Shown: one piece after another, positions 9,372-16,920 of the stretch | How positions within the stretch are numbered: the stretch's first letter is position 1 | How the letters are laid out: every line of letters begins with the position of its first letter | DNA from: Galbibacter sp. BG1 | Lineage (GTDB): Bacteria > Bacteroidota > Bacteroidia > Flavobacteriales > Flavobacteriaceae | Direction of reading: 5' to 3' | DNA: 64,000 bases | Assembly (NCBI RefSeq): GCF_013391805.1 | Contig: NZ_CP058364.1 | Location: 1,054,501-1,118,500 of the forward strand | Made by a program: the position numbers and the translations under genes | The notes under the pieces: model-generated | Told to the model about the DNA's origin: nothing | Databases searched by the model: none | The model's input: the letters and a program-made list of their open reading frames with translations, nothing else

Positions 9372-9992
9372 TTAGTTACTTTTTGGTTCTGCCTCAGATA
9401 ATTTTTGAGGATACATTTTTTGAATACGCTCAATTTTGGGCTTCAAATCGTCCTTAACCCCATCTGGAGTTTTTGGATCGAGATATTGCTCATCCATGGC
9501 TGTAAAATCACGACCAAATAAACGTTGCGCTTCTCTGTTTCTCAAATCATTATAAGCAGCTACCAATTCGTTCTGTACTGCTATATAGGTTCCGTACTCG
9601 GTCAATCTATCATTCTGCAAAGAAATAATTGCCTTGTTCGGGTGGTCTGAAGATTCAGGATTTTTTGACCCTTGACAATAGTCACAAGGCTCTCCTTTTT
9701 CTCCGGTGCCAGCACCGTTGTCTAGGAACTCTTTAGCAGCCTTTCTCAAATCTTTAAGCTCCATAGGCTCATCTTCTACCAAAAGTTGGTTGTTCTTGTT
9801 CACAACCACGGTAAAGATGTTCTTTTGCTTAATAATCGGAGGGTTTTCTGGCGGCTCAATTGGTGGCAACTTACGGTCTAACCCTGCATCTGTTTCTATG
9901 GTAGTGGTTACCAAGAAAAAGATCAAGAGTAGGAAAGCGATATCTGCCATTGAACCTGCGTTAACCTCAGGCGGTGCTCCTCTTCTTGCCAT
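9372..9992 (-). CDS. exbD: ExbD/TolR family biopolymer transport protein with CxxC insert
   Basis: 206 aa, longer than usual for ExbD. The N-terminal TM helix with its conserved Asp (MADIAFLLLIFFLVTTT, from about residue 15) is standard. The periplasmic domain has an insertion near residues 95-120 that contains CDYC, a CxxC pair that could form a disulfide or bind a ligand. It partners ExbB and the following ExbD in TonB energisation. The gene is 21 bp downstream of the 4-TM gene in the operon. The cysteine insert is the unusual point. Confidence 0.9.
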   Translation of the reverse strand: MARRGAPPEVNAGSMADIAFLLLIFFLVTTTIETDAGLDRKLPPIEPPENPPIIKQKNIFTVVVNKNNQLLVEDEPMELKDLRKAAKEFLDNGAGTGEKGEPCDYCQGSKNPESSDHPNKAIISLQNDRLTEYGTYIAVQNELVAAYNDLRNREAQRLFGRDFTAMDEQYLDPKTPDGVKDDLKPKIERIQKMYPQKLSEAEPKSN

Positions 9993-10013
9993 CTTATTTA
10001 AGTTTTTAAATTA

Positions 10014-10430
10014 TTATTTTTTAAATGATCCTACAACCATTGCTCCTACAGCCAAAATGGCTAGAATGAAGAAGGTCCATAAACCGGCACCTACCCATCG
10101 TACGGTGTTTTCGCTTACATCGATATCCCTAGCAGCCATTTTATCAAGATCGATATCTGACCCGCTTGCAAGAACAAAGTAGCTTATTGCTATGATTAAT
10201 GCAAAAACTCCAACAGAGATCAAAGATTTCTTTAATTTATCTGGATCTGAAGCCAGACCAACCAAAGAAAATATAAAAGTGATCGCTGCAATGATAACAG
10301 TTAACCATATACCTAGATTAATCATTATGCTAATAACACCTTCGTTACTATCTTGATACACTATGGCTAACCATAGTCCAAGTCCAATAACTCCCAGTAT
10401 TATCGCTAATATTTTAGCTATTTTATACAT
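10014..10430 (-). CDS. small four-TM membrane protein in the exb operon
   Basis: 138 aa with four predicted TM helices (about residues 5-25, 32-58, 68-88 and 113-135) and a short polar loop rich in Asp between TM3 and TM4. I do not recognise a named family. It sits between exbB and the first exbD with gaps of 21-24 bp, a position that suggests an accessory or assembly partner of the ExbB/ExbD motor complex. That role is inferred from context only. Confidence 0.7.
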   Translation of the reverse strand: MYKIAKILAIILGVIGLGLWLAIVYQDSNEGVISIMINLGIWLTVIIAAITFIFSLVGLASDPDKLKKSLISVGVFALIIAISYFVLASGSDIDLDKMAARDIDVSENTVRWVGAGLWTFFILAILAVGAMVVGSFKK

Positions 10431-10454
10431 ATCTTAAATTAAATTTAGTGCTTA

Positions 10455-11267
10455 TTATTTTTTGTGATCTACCAACATGTCTACCAAGATGATTGAAGCA
10501 TCTTCCATGCTGTTTACTATACTATCAATTTTAGCGATAATGTAGTTGTAGAAAATCTGAAGTATAATAGCCACGATAAGACCAAATACTGTTGTTAATA
10601 AAGCCACCTGGATATCACCTGCAATAAGAGATGCATCTAATCCACCAGCTGCACTAATTTTTTCGAATGCCTGAATCATACCAATTACTGTACCCATGAA
10701 ACCTAACATCGGTGCAATTGCGATGAATAAAGACAACCAAGAAACGTTTTTCTCTAATTGACCCATTTGTACACCACCGTAAGCTACTACAGCTTTTTCA
10801 GCAGCATCAACACCTTCGTCAACTCTGTCTAATCCTTGATAATAAATTGATGCAATAGGACCTCTTGTATTTCTACAAACTTCTTTAGCCGCTTCAACAC
10901 CTCCAGATGCCAATGCATCTTCTACTTGTTGAGTTAGCTTTTTAGTATTTGTAGTAGCTAGGTTTAAGAATATAATTCTTTCAATAGCCACTGCAAGTCC
11001 TAAGATAAGACATAATAGTACAATCCCCATGAAACCTGCACCCCCTTGGATGAATTTTTCTTTTAGGACTTGTTGAAAACCTGGAGAAGCGTCAGCATCT
11101 GCTCCCGAAGCTTCTTCATCTTGTACTAGTGCCGTTGCAGCATCGTCGATAGCAACAATTTCTGAAATTTGATCAGATACAGCTGGAGTTAACTCCTTAG
11201 CGTTGGCAGTTGTTGCGTTAAAAGCCAATAATCCGGCAATTGCCAGAATAGAGAATAGTCTTTTCAT
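10455..11267 (-). CDS. exbB: MotA/TolQ/ExbB proton channel family protein
   Basis: 270 aa. It opens with a cleavable-looking signal (MKRLFSILAIAGLLAFNATTANA), then a low-complexity acidic linker, TM1 (GIVLLCLILGLAVAIERIIFL), a cytoplasmic domain, and the TM2-TM3 hairpin with the family motif APMLGFMGTVIGMIQAF. It forms the stator-like channel with ExbD that uses the proton gradient to drive TonB-dependent transport. An N-terminal signal and linker before TM1 is a Bacteroidetes trait. It is the first gene of the operon; a weak -7-like TATCTTTA lies near 11302-11309. Confidence 0.93.
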   Translation of the reverse strand: MKRLFSILAIAGLLAFNATTANAKELTPAVSDQISEIVAIDDAATALVQDEEASGADADASPGFQQVLKEKFIQGGAGFMGIVLLCLILGLAVAIERIIFLNLATTNTKKLTQQVEDALASGGVEAAKEVCRNTRGPIASIYYQGLDRVDEGVDAAEKAVVAYGGVQMGQLEKNVSWLSLFIAIAPMLGFMGTVIGMIQAFEKISAAGGLDASLIAGDIQVALLTTVFGLIVAIILQIFYNYIIAKIDSIVNSMEDASIILVDMLVDHKK

Positions 11268-11342
11268 TTCTTCTAAACTTAAATTTGTTCGTTAATAGGG
11301 TTAAAGATAAAAAAAAAATGTTATTAAACATTAAAACTACAG

Positions 11343-11430
11343 CAGAGAGGAAGGGATTCGAACCCTCGATACGCTTTTGGCGTATACACACTTTCCAGGC
11401 GTGCGCCTTCGACCACTCGGCCACCTCTCT
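11343..11430 (-). tRNA. tRNA-Ser (anticodon GGA)
   Basis: Acceptor arms AGAGAGG/CCTCTCT (plus 11344-11350 and 11424-11430) pair perfectly. The anticodon loop reads CTGGAAA, giving GGA. A long class II variable arm (TATACGCC..GCGTATC) is followed by a T arm with GGTTCGAATCC. It is 88 nt including the discriminator G; the 3' CCA is not encoded. It lies between the asparaginase gene and exbB on the same strand. Confidence 0.95.
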
Positions 11431-11500
11431 ATTTAACTTATAGTTTTCAGGCGCCAAATAACGAATTTTTTTTTAGTTGTTAAAATTTATGTAGTTAATT

Positions 11501-12520
11501 TTAAGGCATTTCACCTCGCAAAGAAGTTTCATAGATGGTTTTGAACACTTTACGCTGAATATTATTCCCGAGCAAATACATCAATTTAGTGACAGCAGCC
11601 TCTGTTGTTATGTCTTTTCCGTTAATTAAGCCAATTTTTTTTAGGTGCGAACTGGTTTCATACTGTCCCATAAGCACACTTCCACCTGAACACTGGGTAA
11701 CATTGACGATAACCTTTCCCGATTTTATGGCTTTTTTCAACAATTCTTCAAACCATTTTTCAGTAGGGGCATTTCCAGCGCCATACGTTTCTAGAACTAT
11801 GGCTTTTGCATTGGAACTAAGCATTAAACAGGTCAACGTACTTTCATTAATCCCCGGAAACAGTTTTACCAGGGCTATATTGGCGTCCATATTTTTATGA
11901 ACCTTCAATTTCTTTCGAGTGGGTTTTAATAGGTACTCATAATTTACCTTTAAATGCACCCCGCTCTCCGCCAGCGGTGGATAGTTTAAAGAAGTAAACG
12001 CCTGAAAATGTTCAGCATTTATTTTAGTGGTGCGGTTGGCTCGGTACAGTTTATACTCGAAATACAAACACACTTCGCGAATTACAGGTCGGTTGCTTTT
12101 TTTTAAGGAAGCAATTTCTATTGAGGTAATTAAATTTTCTTTCGCATCTGTTCTTAAATCCCCAATAGGTAATTGAGAACCTGTAAAAATTACAGGTTTC
12201 GACAAATTTTCCAACATAAAACTTAAAGCTGAAGCGGTATAGCTCATGGTATCGCTTCCATGTAACACTACAAAACCATCGTACTCCTCGTAATTCTTTT
12301 CTATGATTTCTACGATTTGCACCCAATACTTCGGATTCATATTGGATGAATCGATGGGGTCTTCAAAAGAAATAGTATCGATATTACAATCTAAGTGCGA
12401 AAGTTCTGGAATTCGCTTTAGTAATTTATCAAAATTAAAAGCACGCAAAGCCCCGGTCTCAAAATCTTTAACCATCCCAATGGTTCCGCCGGTATATATA
12501 AGTAATATATTAGTTTGCAC
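11501..12520 (-). CDS. ansA: type I L-asparaginase
   Basis: 339 aa, without a signal peptide, consistent with a cytoplasmic enzyme that hydrolyses L-asparagine to aspartate and ammonia. Both catalytic threonine motifs are present: YTGGTIG at residues 9-15 and HGSDTM near residues 88-93, with the RTDAKEN lysine region following. The C-terminal domain carries the ETYGAGNAP segment expected for the cytosolic type I form. The gene overlaps the 3' end of the upstream acyltransferase gene by 11 bp, so they are likely co-transcribed. Confidence 0.92.
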   Translation of the reverse strand: MQTNILLIYTGGTIGMVKDFETGALRAFNFDKLLKRIPELSHLDCNIDTISFEDPIDSSNMNPKYWVQIVEIIEKNYEEYDGFVVLHGSDTMSYTASALSFMLENLSKPVIFTGSQLPIGDLRTDAKENLITSIEIASLKKSNRPVIREVCLYFEYKLYRANRTTKINAEHFQAFTSLNYPPLAESGVHLKVNYEYLLKPTRKKLKVHKNMDANIALVKLFPGINESTLTCLMLSSNAKAIVLETYGAGNAPTEKWFEELLKKAIKSGKVIVNVTQCSGGSVLMGQYETSSHLKKIGLINGKDITTEAAVTKLMYLLGNNIQRKVFKTIYETSLRGEMP

Positions 12521-13649
12521 TTTCCAATTCCTTTAAGCTATTTACAACAGGGTTGGCATACATTTCCAAGAAGTTTTTAAGTTCCACTTCATTGTTTTCT
12601 GCCACCCTACGCTGTATCCTTCTTTTAAAATGCCGTTTTTCTTTATCGGTGTATTTATTTTTGAATTTCGATGTCCCGTGCAGCATATCGTAAGCCAAAT
12701 AATTGGAAGGCCACAATTTGTAATTTTTGTAAATTTCTGCATCGATAACATCGGCCAATAACTGAAACTGCTTGTTAGCAGGTTCTCTGCTACTTTTTAT
12801 AACATCCAACTCGGTATCGAGCACCTTCCCAGCGGCAATATGGATGTGTTTTTTATTTCCTGTAATTCCTTTTAAGATGCTATTAAAGTCTTCGTTGGTT
12901 GACTTTACATACTCCACATCATAATGTTTGGCGGTTAATTCCGGCATTTTTAGAATATCGGTAGGGTCGTACTCGTAAGAAATGGCCACTGGTACAATTT
13001 TTACCTTTTTAAAATAATCCATCACTTCCTTATCATCATTCGCCAGTGCCAACATTTTTAAGACCCCTTGCTGGGTTTGGTCGTTTCCATCTTTTGTTCG
13101 GCCTTCTCTTTGTGCAATCCATATCGATCTTTTTTCCTGCTGAAGGGCTGTTCGAATATACTCTGAGATCAATTTGGAGCTCTTAAGCATTTCCCTCGGG
13201 GCTAGATCCCTTTTAATGATAAAACTCCTGTTTAATCTGGAGAGTGCCATTAGAAAAGGCTTTTTTACCAAATTATCCCCGATGGCGGAAGCTGTCATTA
13301 CCAAATCGTGATCGTGCAAAGCCACATTTATAAAAGAGGTGTCCAGAATTATATCCCTATGGTTGGAAATGAATAAATAGGATTCCCCAGGAGCTAATTT
13401 CTCGAAGCCAGAAGAAGAAAGCCCTTCTGAGCTCTTTTCCAGAATCATTTGTATACTATTGTATATAATTTTGGACTGGAAGTCTTGAATGGAATTACAA
13501 CCTTTAACTATTTCAACGATCTGTTCTTTGGTACATTCTGGAAATGTAAACTGCAGCATCGCTTGAAACATAGGATGCTCCATGTATTTTATAAGTGCCT
13601 CGTTAACTTCAGAATCGTAATAAGGCCTAAGATCGTCTATAGTTATCAC
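12510..13649 (-). CDS. 1-acyl-sn-glycerol-3-phosphate acyltransferase-like protein
   Basis: About 379 aa from the chosen GTG start. It carries acyltransferase block I in the variant form NHRDIILD (canonical NHxxxxD), then SFIIKRD and block III-like REGRTKDG (canonical EGTRS). This places it in the PlsC/LPLAT superfamily, acylating a glycerolipid or similar acceptor at the inner face of the membrane. It lacks an obvious TM anchor. The frame extends to a TTG at 13682, but that extension (FFCHKNQ) looks non-coding; the GTG at 13649 follows an A/T-rich leader and is preferred, with moderate certainty. It overlaps ansA by 11 bp. Confidence 0.8.
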   Translation of the reverse strand: MITIDDLRPYYDSEVNEALIKYMEHPMFQAMLQFTFPECTKEQIVEIVKGCNSIQDFQSKIIYNSIQMILEKSSEGLSSSGFEKLAPGESYLFISNHRDIILDTSFINVALHDHDLVMTASAIGDNLVKKPFLMALSRLNRSFIIKRDLAPREMLKSSKLISEYIRTALQQEKRSIWIAQREGRTKDGNDQTQQGVLKMLALANDDKEVMDYFKKVKIVPVAISYEYDPTDILKMPELTAKHYDVEYVKSTNEDFNSILKGITGNKKHIHIAAGKVLDTELDVIKSSREPANKQFQLLADVIDAEIYKNYKLWPSNYLAYDMLHGTSKFKNKYTDKEKRHFKRRIQRRVAENNEVELKNFLEMYANPVVNSLKELESAN

Positions 13650-13754
13650 TTTAAATAGCTGATTTTTATGACAAAAAAACAAAAATTACTTTACTTTAAG
13701 TCCAATTGTGGATTAAAAGGTTGTTAAAGCATCCTTGAGGTAGATTTACTTACC

Positions 13755-14522
13755 TTAAATACCGAATACCTCTCTCGAGTTTCTGGTGGTTATTTTGGCG
13801 ATTTCTTCCAAAGGCAATCCATAAATATCAACGAGCTTTCCCGCTACCTCTGTAAGATAAGAACTTTCATTACGTTTCCCCCTGTAAGGTTTGGGAGCTA
13901 AATAAGGAGCGTCTGTTTCCAACACTATTTCGGAAAGCGGAATTTCTTGCAAGAATTTATCAATTTTACCATTCTTAAATGTTACAACGCCGCCAATACC
14001 CAATTTCATATTGTAGGACAATGCTTGCTGGGCCTGCTCCAAAGTTCCCGTAAAACAATGAAAAATACCAAACAGATCTTCTCCTTTTTCACTTTCCAAA
14101 ACTTCAAAAACCTCATCGAAAGCATCCCGACAATGAATAACAATAGGGAGTTTAAACTTCTTCGCCAATTGAATTTGTTGTTGAAACGCCTCTTGTTGTT
14201 CTTTTAAAGAAGTTTTGTCCCAATATAAATCTATCCCAATTTCGCCAATAGCATAAAACCCTCTCTTTTCCAAGAGGCTTTCCACGTGCTGCAGCTCCTC
14301 TAGATAATTTTCCTTTACATGTGTTGGATGCAAACCCGTCATTAAGAAAACATTATCCGGATAATTAGCTTCCAATTGCATCATGGATTTTGTGTAAGTG
14401 GAATCGATCGCTGGAACAAAAAAACGCTCTACTCCAGCGTCTATAGCCCTTTTCATCATCTCATCTCGATCATCATTAAAAGCTTCACTATATAAATGCG
14501 TATGTGTATCTGTTAAAATCAT
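13755..14522 (-). CDS. tatD: TatD family metal-dependent hydrolase
   Basis: 255 aa TIM-barrel protein of the amidohydrolase/TatD DNase family. Metal ligands are seen in DTHTHL at residues 5-10, GEIGIDLYW, VIHCRDAF, HCFTG and ETDAPYLAPKP, which are all the expected positions. Members are cytoplasmic 3'-5' exonucleases or deoxyribonucleases. The length is typical. It is transcribed toward the acyltransferase and ansA genes with a gap of about 100 bp; whether they share a transcript is unclear. Confidence 0.92.
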   Translation of the reverse strand: MILTDTHTHLYSEAFNDDRDEMMKRAIDAGVERFFVPAIDSTYTKSMMQLEANYPDNVFLMTGLHPTHVKENYLEELQHVESLLEKRGFYAIGEIGIDLYWDKTSLKEQQEAFQQQIQLAKKFKLPIVIHCRDAFDEVFEVLESEKGEDLFGIFHCFTGTLEQAQQALSYNMKLGIGGVVTFKNGKIDKFLQEIPLSEIVLETDAPYLAPKPYRGKRNESSYLTEVAGKLVDIYGLPLEEIAKITTRNSREVFGI

Positions 14523-14802
14523 GGCGCAAAAATAACAACCTGAATTCGATTATTATAACAAAGTCAAAATTAATAAAAGTATTTGGTTATAAGACAGGTT
14601 TTCCATGGGTTAGCAAGCTACCTCATGAAAGCCTAACGCAGGAAACAGGTACTTTTATTAAAAATTAAGCTTTACAACAACCTGCTTCGATCTTTCTTAC
14701 TGAATATCCAGAAATTGCGTTCAATAGAGCCCCGTATTTCAATATCTAAAAGTGTTTTGACAAAGTAAGAATAACCGAACTCATGTTAATGGTTTAAACG
14801 GC
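14523..14802. other. intergenic region with a large inverted repeat
   Basis: No gene is seen between the divergent tatD and protease genes. An 11-bp perfect inverted repeat, TAATAAAAGTA (14571-14581) and TACTTTTATTA (14650-14660), encloses 68 nt. Within these, GTTTTCC/GGAAAC (14598-14604 with 14641-14646) and GTTAG/CTAAC (14609-14613 with 14633-14637) nest in register. This suggests a structured RNA or a cruciform site. Confidence 0.4.
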
Positions 14803-14810
14803 TATATTTG
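14803..14810 (+). promoter_or_regulatory. -7 box (TATATTTG) of the aspartyl protease gene
   Basis: An exact TAnnTTTG match 18 nt before the ATG at 14829, predicting a leader of about 15 nt. No convincing TTG element is seen 19 nt upstream. Confidence 0.55.
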
Positions 14811-14828
14811 CATAAAAAACAATAGATA

Positions 14829-15266
14829 ATGCAGAGCCTGAAAAAATTTCTATCAGAAAAAGGATATATAGAAGCCCCCCTCACATTTACTAAAACCAAT
14901 CATTTTGAAGTTGTCGCAAAAATAAACGGGATTACGGGAAGGTTTATCCTGGACACAGGTGCTTCTAATACCTGTATTGGTTTTGACTGTGTAGAGCATT
15001 TTAAACTGAAAACCGAAGATTCTGAAATTAAAGCTGCCGGTGCTGGTGCCACAAATATGCTAACACAAGTTTCTAAAAAAAACAGCATAGAAATTGAAGG
15101 ATGGAATCGCAAAAAAATAAAAATAGTGCTTTTCGATCTTACCCATGTAAATTCTGCACTTACCATTCACGACGCACTTCCGGTTCATGGGATTATTGGG
15201 GCTGATGTACTTAAGAAGGCTAAAGCTGTAATAGACTATCAAAAAAAGAACTTATACCTAAAATAA
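14829..15266 (+). CDS. retropepsin-like aspartic protease family protein
   Basis: 145 aa, a single aspartyl protease lobe without signal peptide or TM segment. The catalytic motif LDTGAS is at residues 41-46 (Asp42), followed by a flap-like Gly/Ala-rich segment and the hydrophobic IIGADVL near residue 122, the second psi-loop feature of clan AA proteases. Like retropepsins, a single lobe would act as a dimer. Substrate unknown. It stands alone, divergent from tatD, with its own promoter. Confidence 0.85.
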   Translation: MQSLKKFLSEKGYIEAPLTFTKTNHFEVVAKINGITGRFILDTGASNTCIGFDCVEHFKLKTEDSEIKAAGAGATNMLTQVSKKNSIEIEGWNRKKIKIVLFDLTHVNSALTIHDALPVHGIIGADVLKKAKAVIDYQKKNLYLK

Positions 15267-15293
15267 AGCAACCAATTATTGGAAGTTTAACAA

Positions 15294-15314
15294 TCCCCCC
15301 TCAAAAAAGGGGGA
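15294..15314. repeat. short GC hairpin TCCCCC/GGGGGA
   Basis: TCCCCC and GGGGGA arms around an A-rich loop follow the protease gene by about 30 bp. There is no T-tract, so it is a weak terminator candidate or a remnant of a dispersed palindromic repeat. Confidence 0.3.
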
Positions 15315-15377
15315 ATTACCTCTTGAATACAAGGCTATTTTAAGGCAATTTTACATCAATCAACAAAAACAGTATAG

Positions 15378-15500
15378 ATGATGGAGGATAATAGCCACCA
15401 ATTACAAAAAGCCCCACGAGATATTTTTTTAGCTATAACAATAGTTTCATTAGCAATGATCACCTTTCTTCTTAATTTATTTTTGGTTTTATCTATTTAA
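15378..15500 (+). CDS. small membrane protein, 40 aa
   Basis: A 41-codon reading frame starts at tandem ATG codons (15378, 15381) after an A-rich leader (CAAAAACAGTATAG). A polar N-terminus (EDNSHQLQKAPRD) is followed by one clean TM helix (about residues 16-40) running to the stop. The polar/hydrophobic split and the A-rich leader favour a real gene over chance. No function can be assigned. It lies between the protease gene and the sucB terminator. Confidence 0.5.
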   Translation: MMEDNSHQLQKAPRDIFLAITIVSLAMITFLLNLFLVLSI

Positions 15501-15532
15501 CTTTCTTTACAGCGTATTAACCAACCAAAAAC

Positions 15533-15562
15533 AAAAACGCCAAGGCTTTTACCTTGGCGTTT
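15533..15562 (-). terminator. intrinsic terminator of sucAB
   Basis: Perfect 11-bp arms AAACGCCAAGG (15535-15545) and CCTTGGCGTTT (15552-15562) with a 6-nt loop. The minus-strand tail is TTTTTGTTTTTGG. It lies 25 bp past the sucB stop. Confidence 0.8.
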
Positions 15563-15586
15563 CCATTTCTATATTTAAAAACTGAA

Positions 15587-16858
15587 TTACAGCTCCAACG
15601 CTTTTTTGGCATTACCATCCATCAATAACTCTTCCGGACTTTCCAAAGCTTCTTTTACAGCTACTAAAAATCCAACGGATTCTTTTCCATCGATAATTCT
15701 GTGATCGTAAGACAAAGCGACGTACATAATAGGAGCAATTGCAATAGCACCATCTCTAGCAATTGGGCGCTCTACAATATTATGCATTCCTAAAATAGCA
15801 CTTTGTGGTGGATTGATTATTGGGGTGGACAACATAGAACCAAAAACACCACCATTGGTGATTGTAAAGGTACCTCCCGTCATCTCATCAACCGTAATTT
15901 CACCTTCACGAGCTCTAATTGCCAATCTTTTCACTTCTGCTTCCACACCTCTAAAACTTAGGTTTTCTGCATTTCTTATTACAGGAACCATTAATCCTTT
16001 TGGCCCCGAAACCGCAATACTAATATCACAAAAGTCATGACTTATCATTTCTTTTCCATCAATCATGGAGTTTACTGCGGGATACATTTCCAGCGCTCTC
16101 ACAACTGCCAAAGTAAAGAAGCTCATAAAACCAAGGCTTACCCCATGTTTCGATTTAAAGTCTTCTTTATATTGTTTGCGCAATTCGAAAATCGGGCTCA
16201 TATCTACCTCGTTAAAGGTAGTAAGCATGGCCGTTTCGTTCTTTACAGAAACCAAACGCTCTGCCACTTTGCGTCGCAACATGGATAATTTTTTGCGTTC
16301 GGTACCACGACTTCCAGATCCCGGAGTTCCCATAGAAGGATTTGCTTTTACGGCATCTTCTTTGGTTATTCTTCCGTCTTTTCCTGTTCCTTTTACATCT
16401 TTAGCATCAATCCCCTTCTCTGCCAATACCTTTTTTGCTGCCGGACTAGCAGTACCAGTGGCATAAGTTTGTTTGTCAGCCGATTCTCCAGGTTTGGTAT
16501 CGTCAGCAACCTGGTCTTCTTTTTTAGAAGATTCTTTTTTATCTGACTTTTCTTCTTTCCCTGATTTTTCCTCTTTCTTTTTGTCTTTAGACTCTTCTTT
16601 ATCGCCGCCTCCGGGCTTCTCGGCATCGGTATCAATTAAGCAAACTACCTCTCCAACCGCTACAGCATCTCCCGCTTCTGCCTTCAATGTAATTTTTCCG
16701 CTTGCCTCTGCTGGCAATTCTAAAGTAGCTTTATCAGAATCTACCTCGGCGATAGCTTGGTCTTTCTCCACATAATCTCCATCTTCTACCAACCATTCTG
16801 CTATCTCTACTTCTGTAATCGATTCCCCGGGAGAGGGAACTTTCATTTCTAAAACCAT
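15587..16858 (-). CDS. sucB: 2-oxoglutarate dehydrogenase E2, dihydrolipoyllysine succinyltransferase
   Basis: 423 aa E2 core of the 2-oxoglutarate dehydrogenase complex; it transfers succinyl groups from the lipoyl arm to CoA in the TCA cycle. The N-terminal lipoyl domain has the modified lysine in [10 protein letters not shown] (Lys43). A Lys/Glu/Ser-rich flexible linker spans about residues 85-130, followed by the peripheral subunit-binding domain ([14 protein letters not shown]...GRITKEDA) and the catalytic domain ending with [13 protein letters not shown]. It sits 62 bp downstream of sucA on the same strand and is followed by a strong terminator. Confidence 0.97.
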   Translation of the reverse strand: MVLEMKVPSPGESITEVEIAEWLVEDGDYVEKDQAIAEVDSDKATLELPAEASGKITLKAEAGDAVAVGEVVCLIDTDAEKPGGGDKEESKDKKKEEKSGKEEKSDKKESSKKEDQVADDTKPGESADKQTYATGTASPAAKKVLAEKGIDAKDVKGTGKDGRITKEDAVKANPSMGTPGSGSRGTERKKLSMLRRKVAERLVSVKNETAMLTTFNEVDMSPIFELRKQYKEDFKSKHGVSLGFMSFFTLAVVRALEMYPAVNSMIDGKEMISHDFCDISIAVSGPKGLMVPVIRNAENLSFRGVEAEVKRLAIRAREGEITVDEMTGGTFTITNGGVFGSMLSTPIINPPQSAILGMHNIVERPIARDGAIAIAPIMYVALSYDHRIIDGKESVGFLVAVKEALESPEELLMDGNAKKALEL

Positions 16859-16920
16859 GTTCTTTATTTTAGTTTTATATTTTTTGTTGTATAATTTTCT
16901 ATTTCTAGCCTAAAGATACT

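Noticed and set aside
15294-15314. Terminator of the aspartyl protease gene
   Set aside because: The GC hairpin lacks a T-tract on either strand, so it is listed only as a short repeat.
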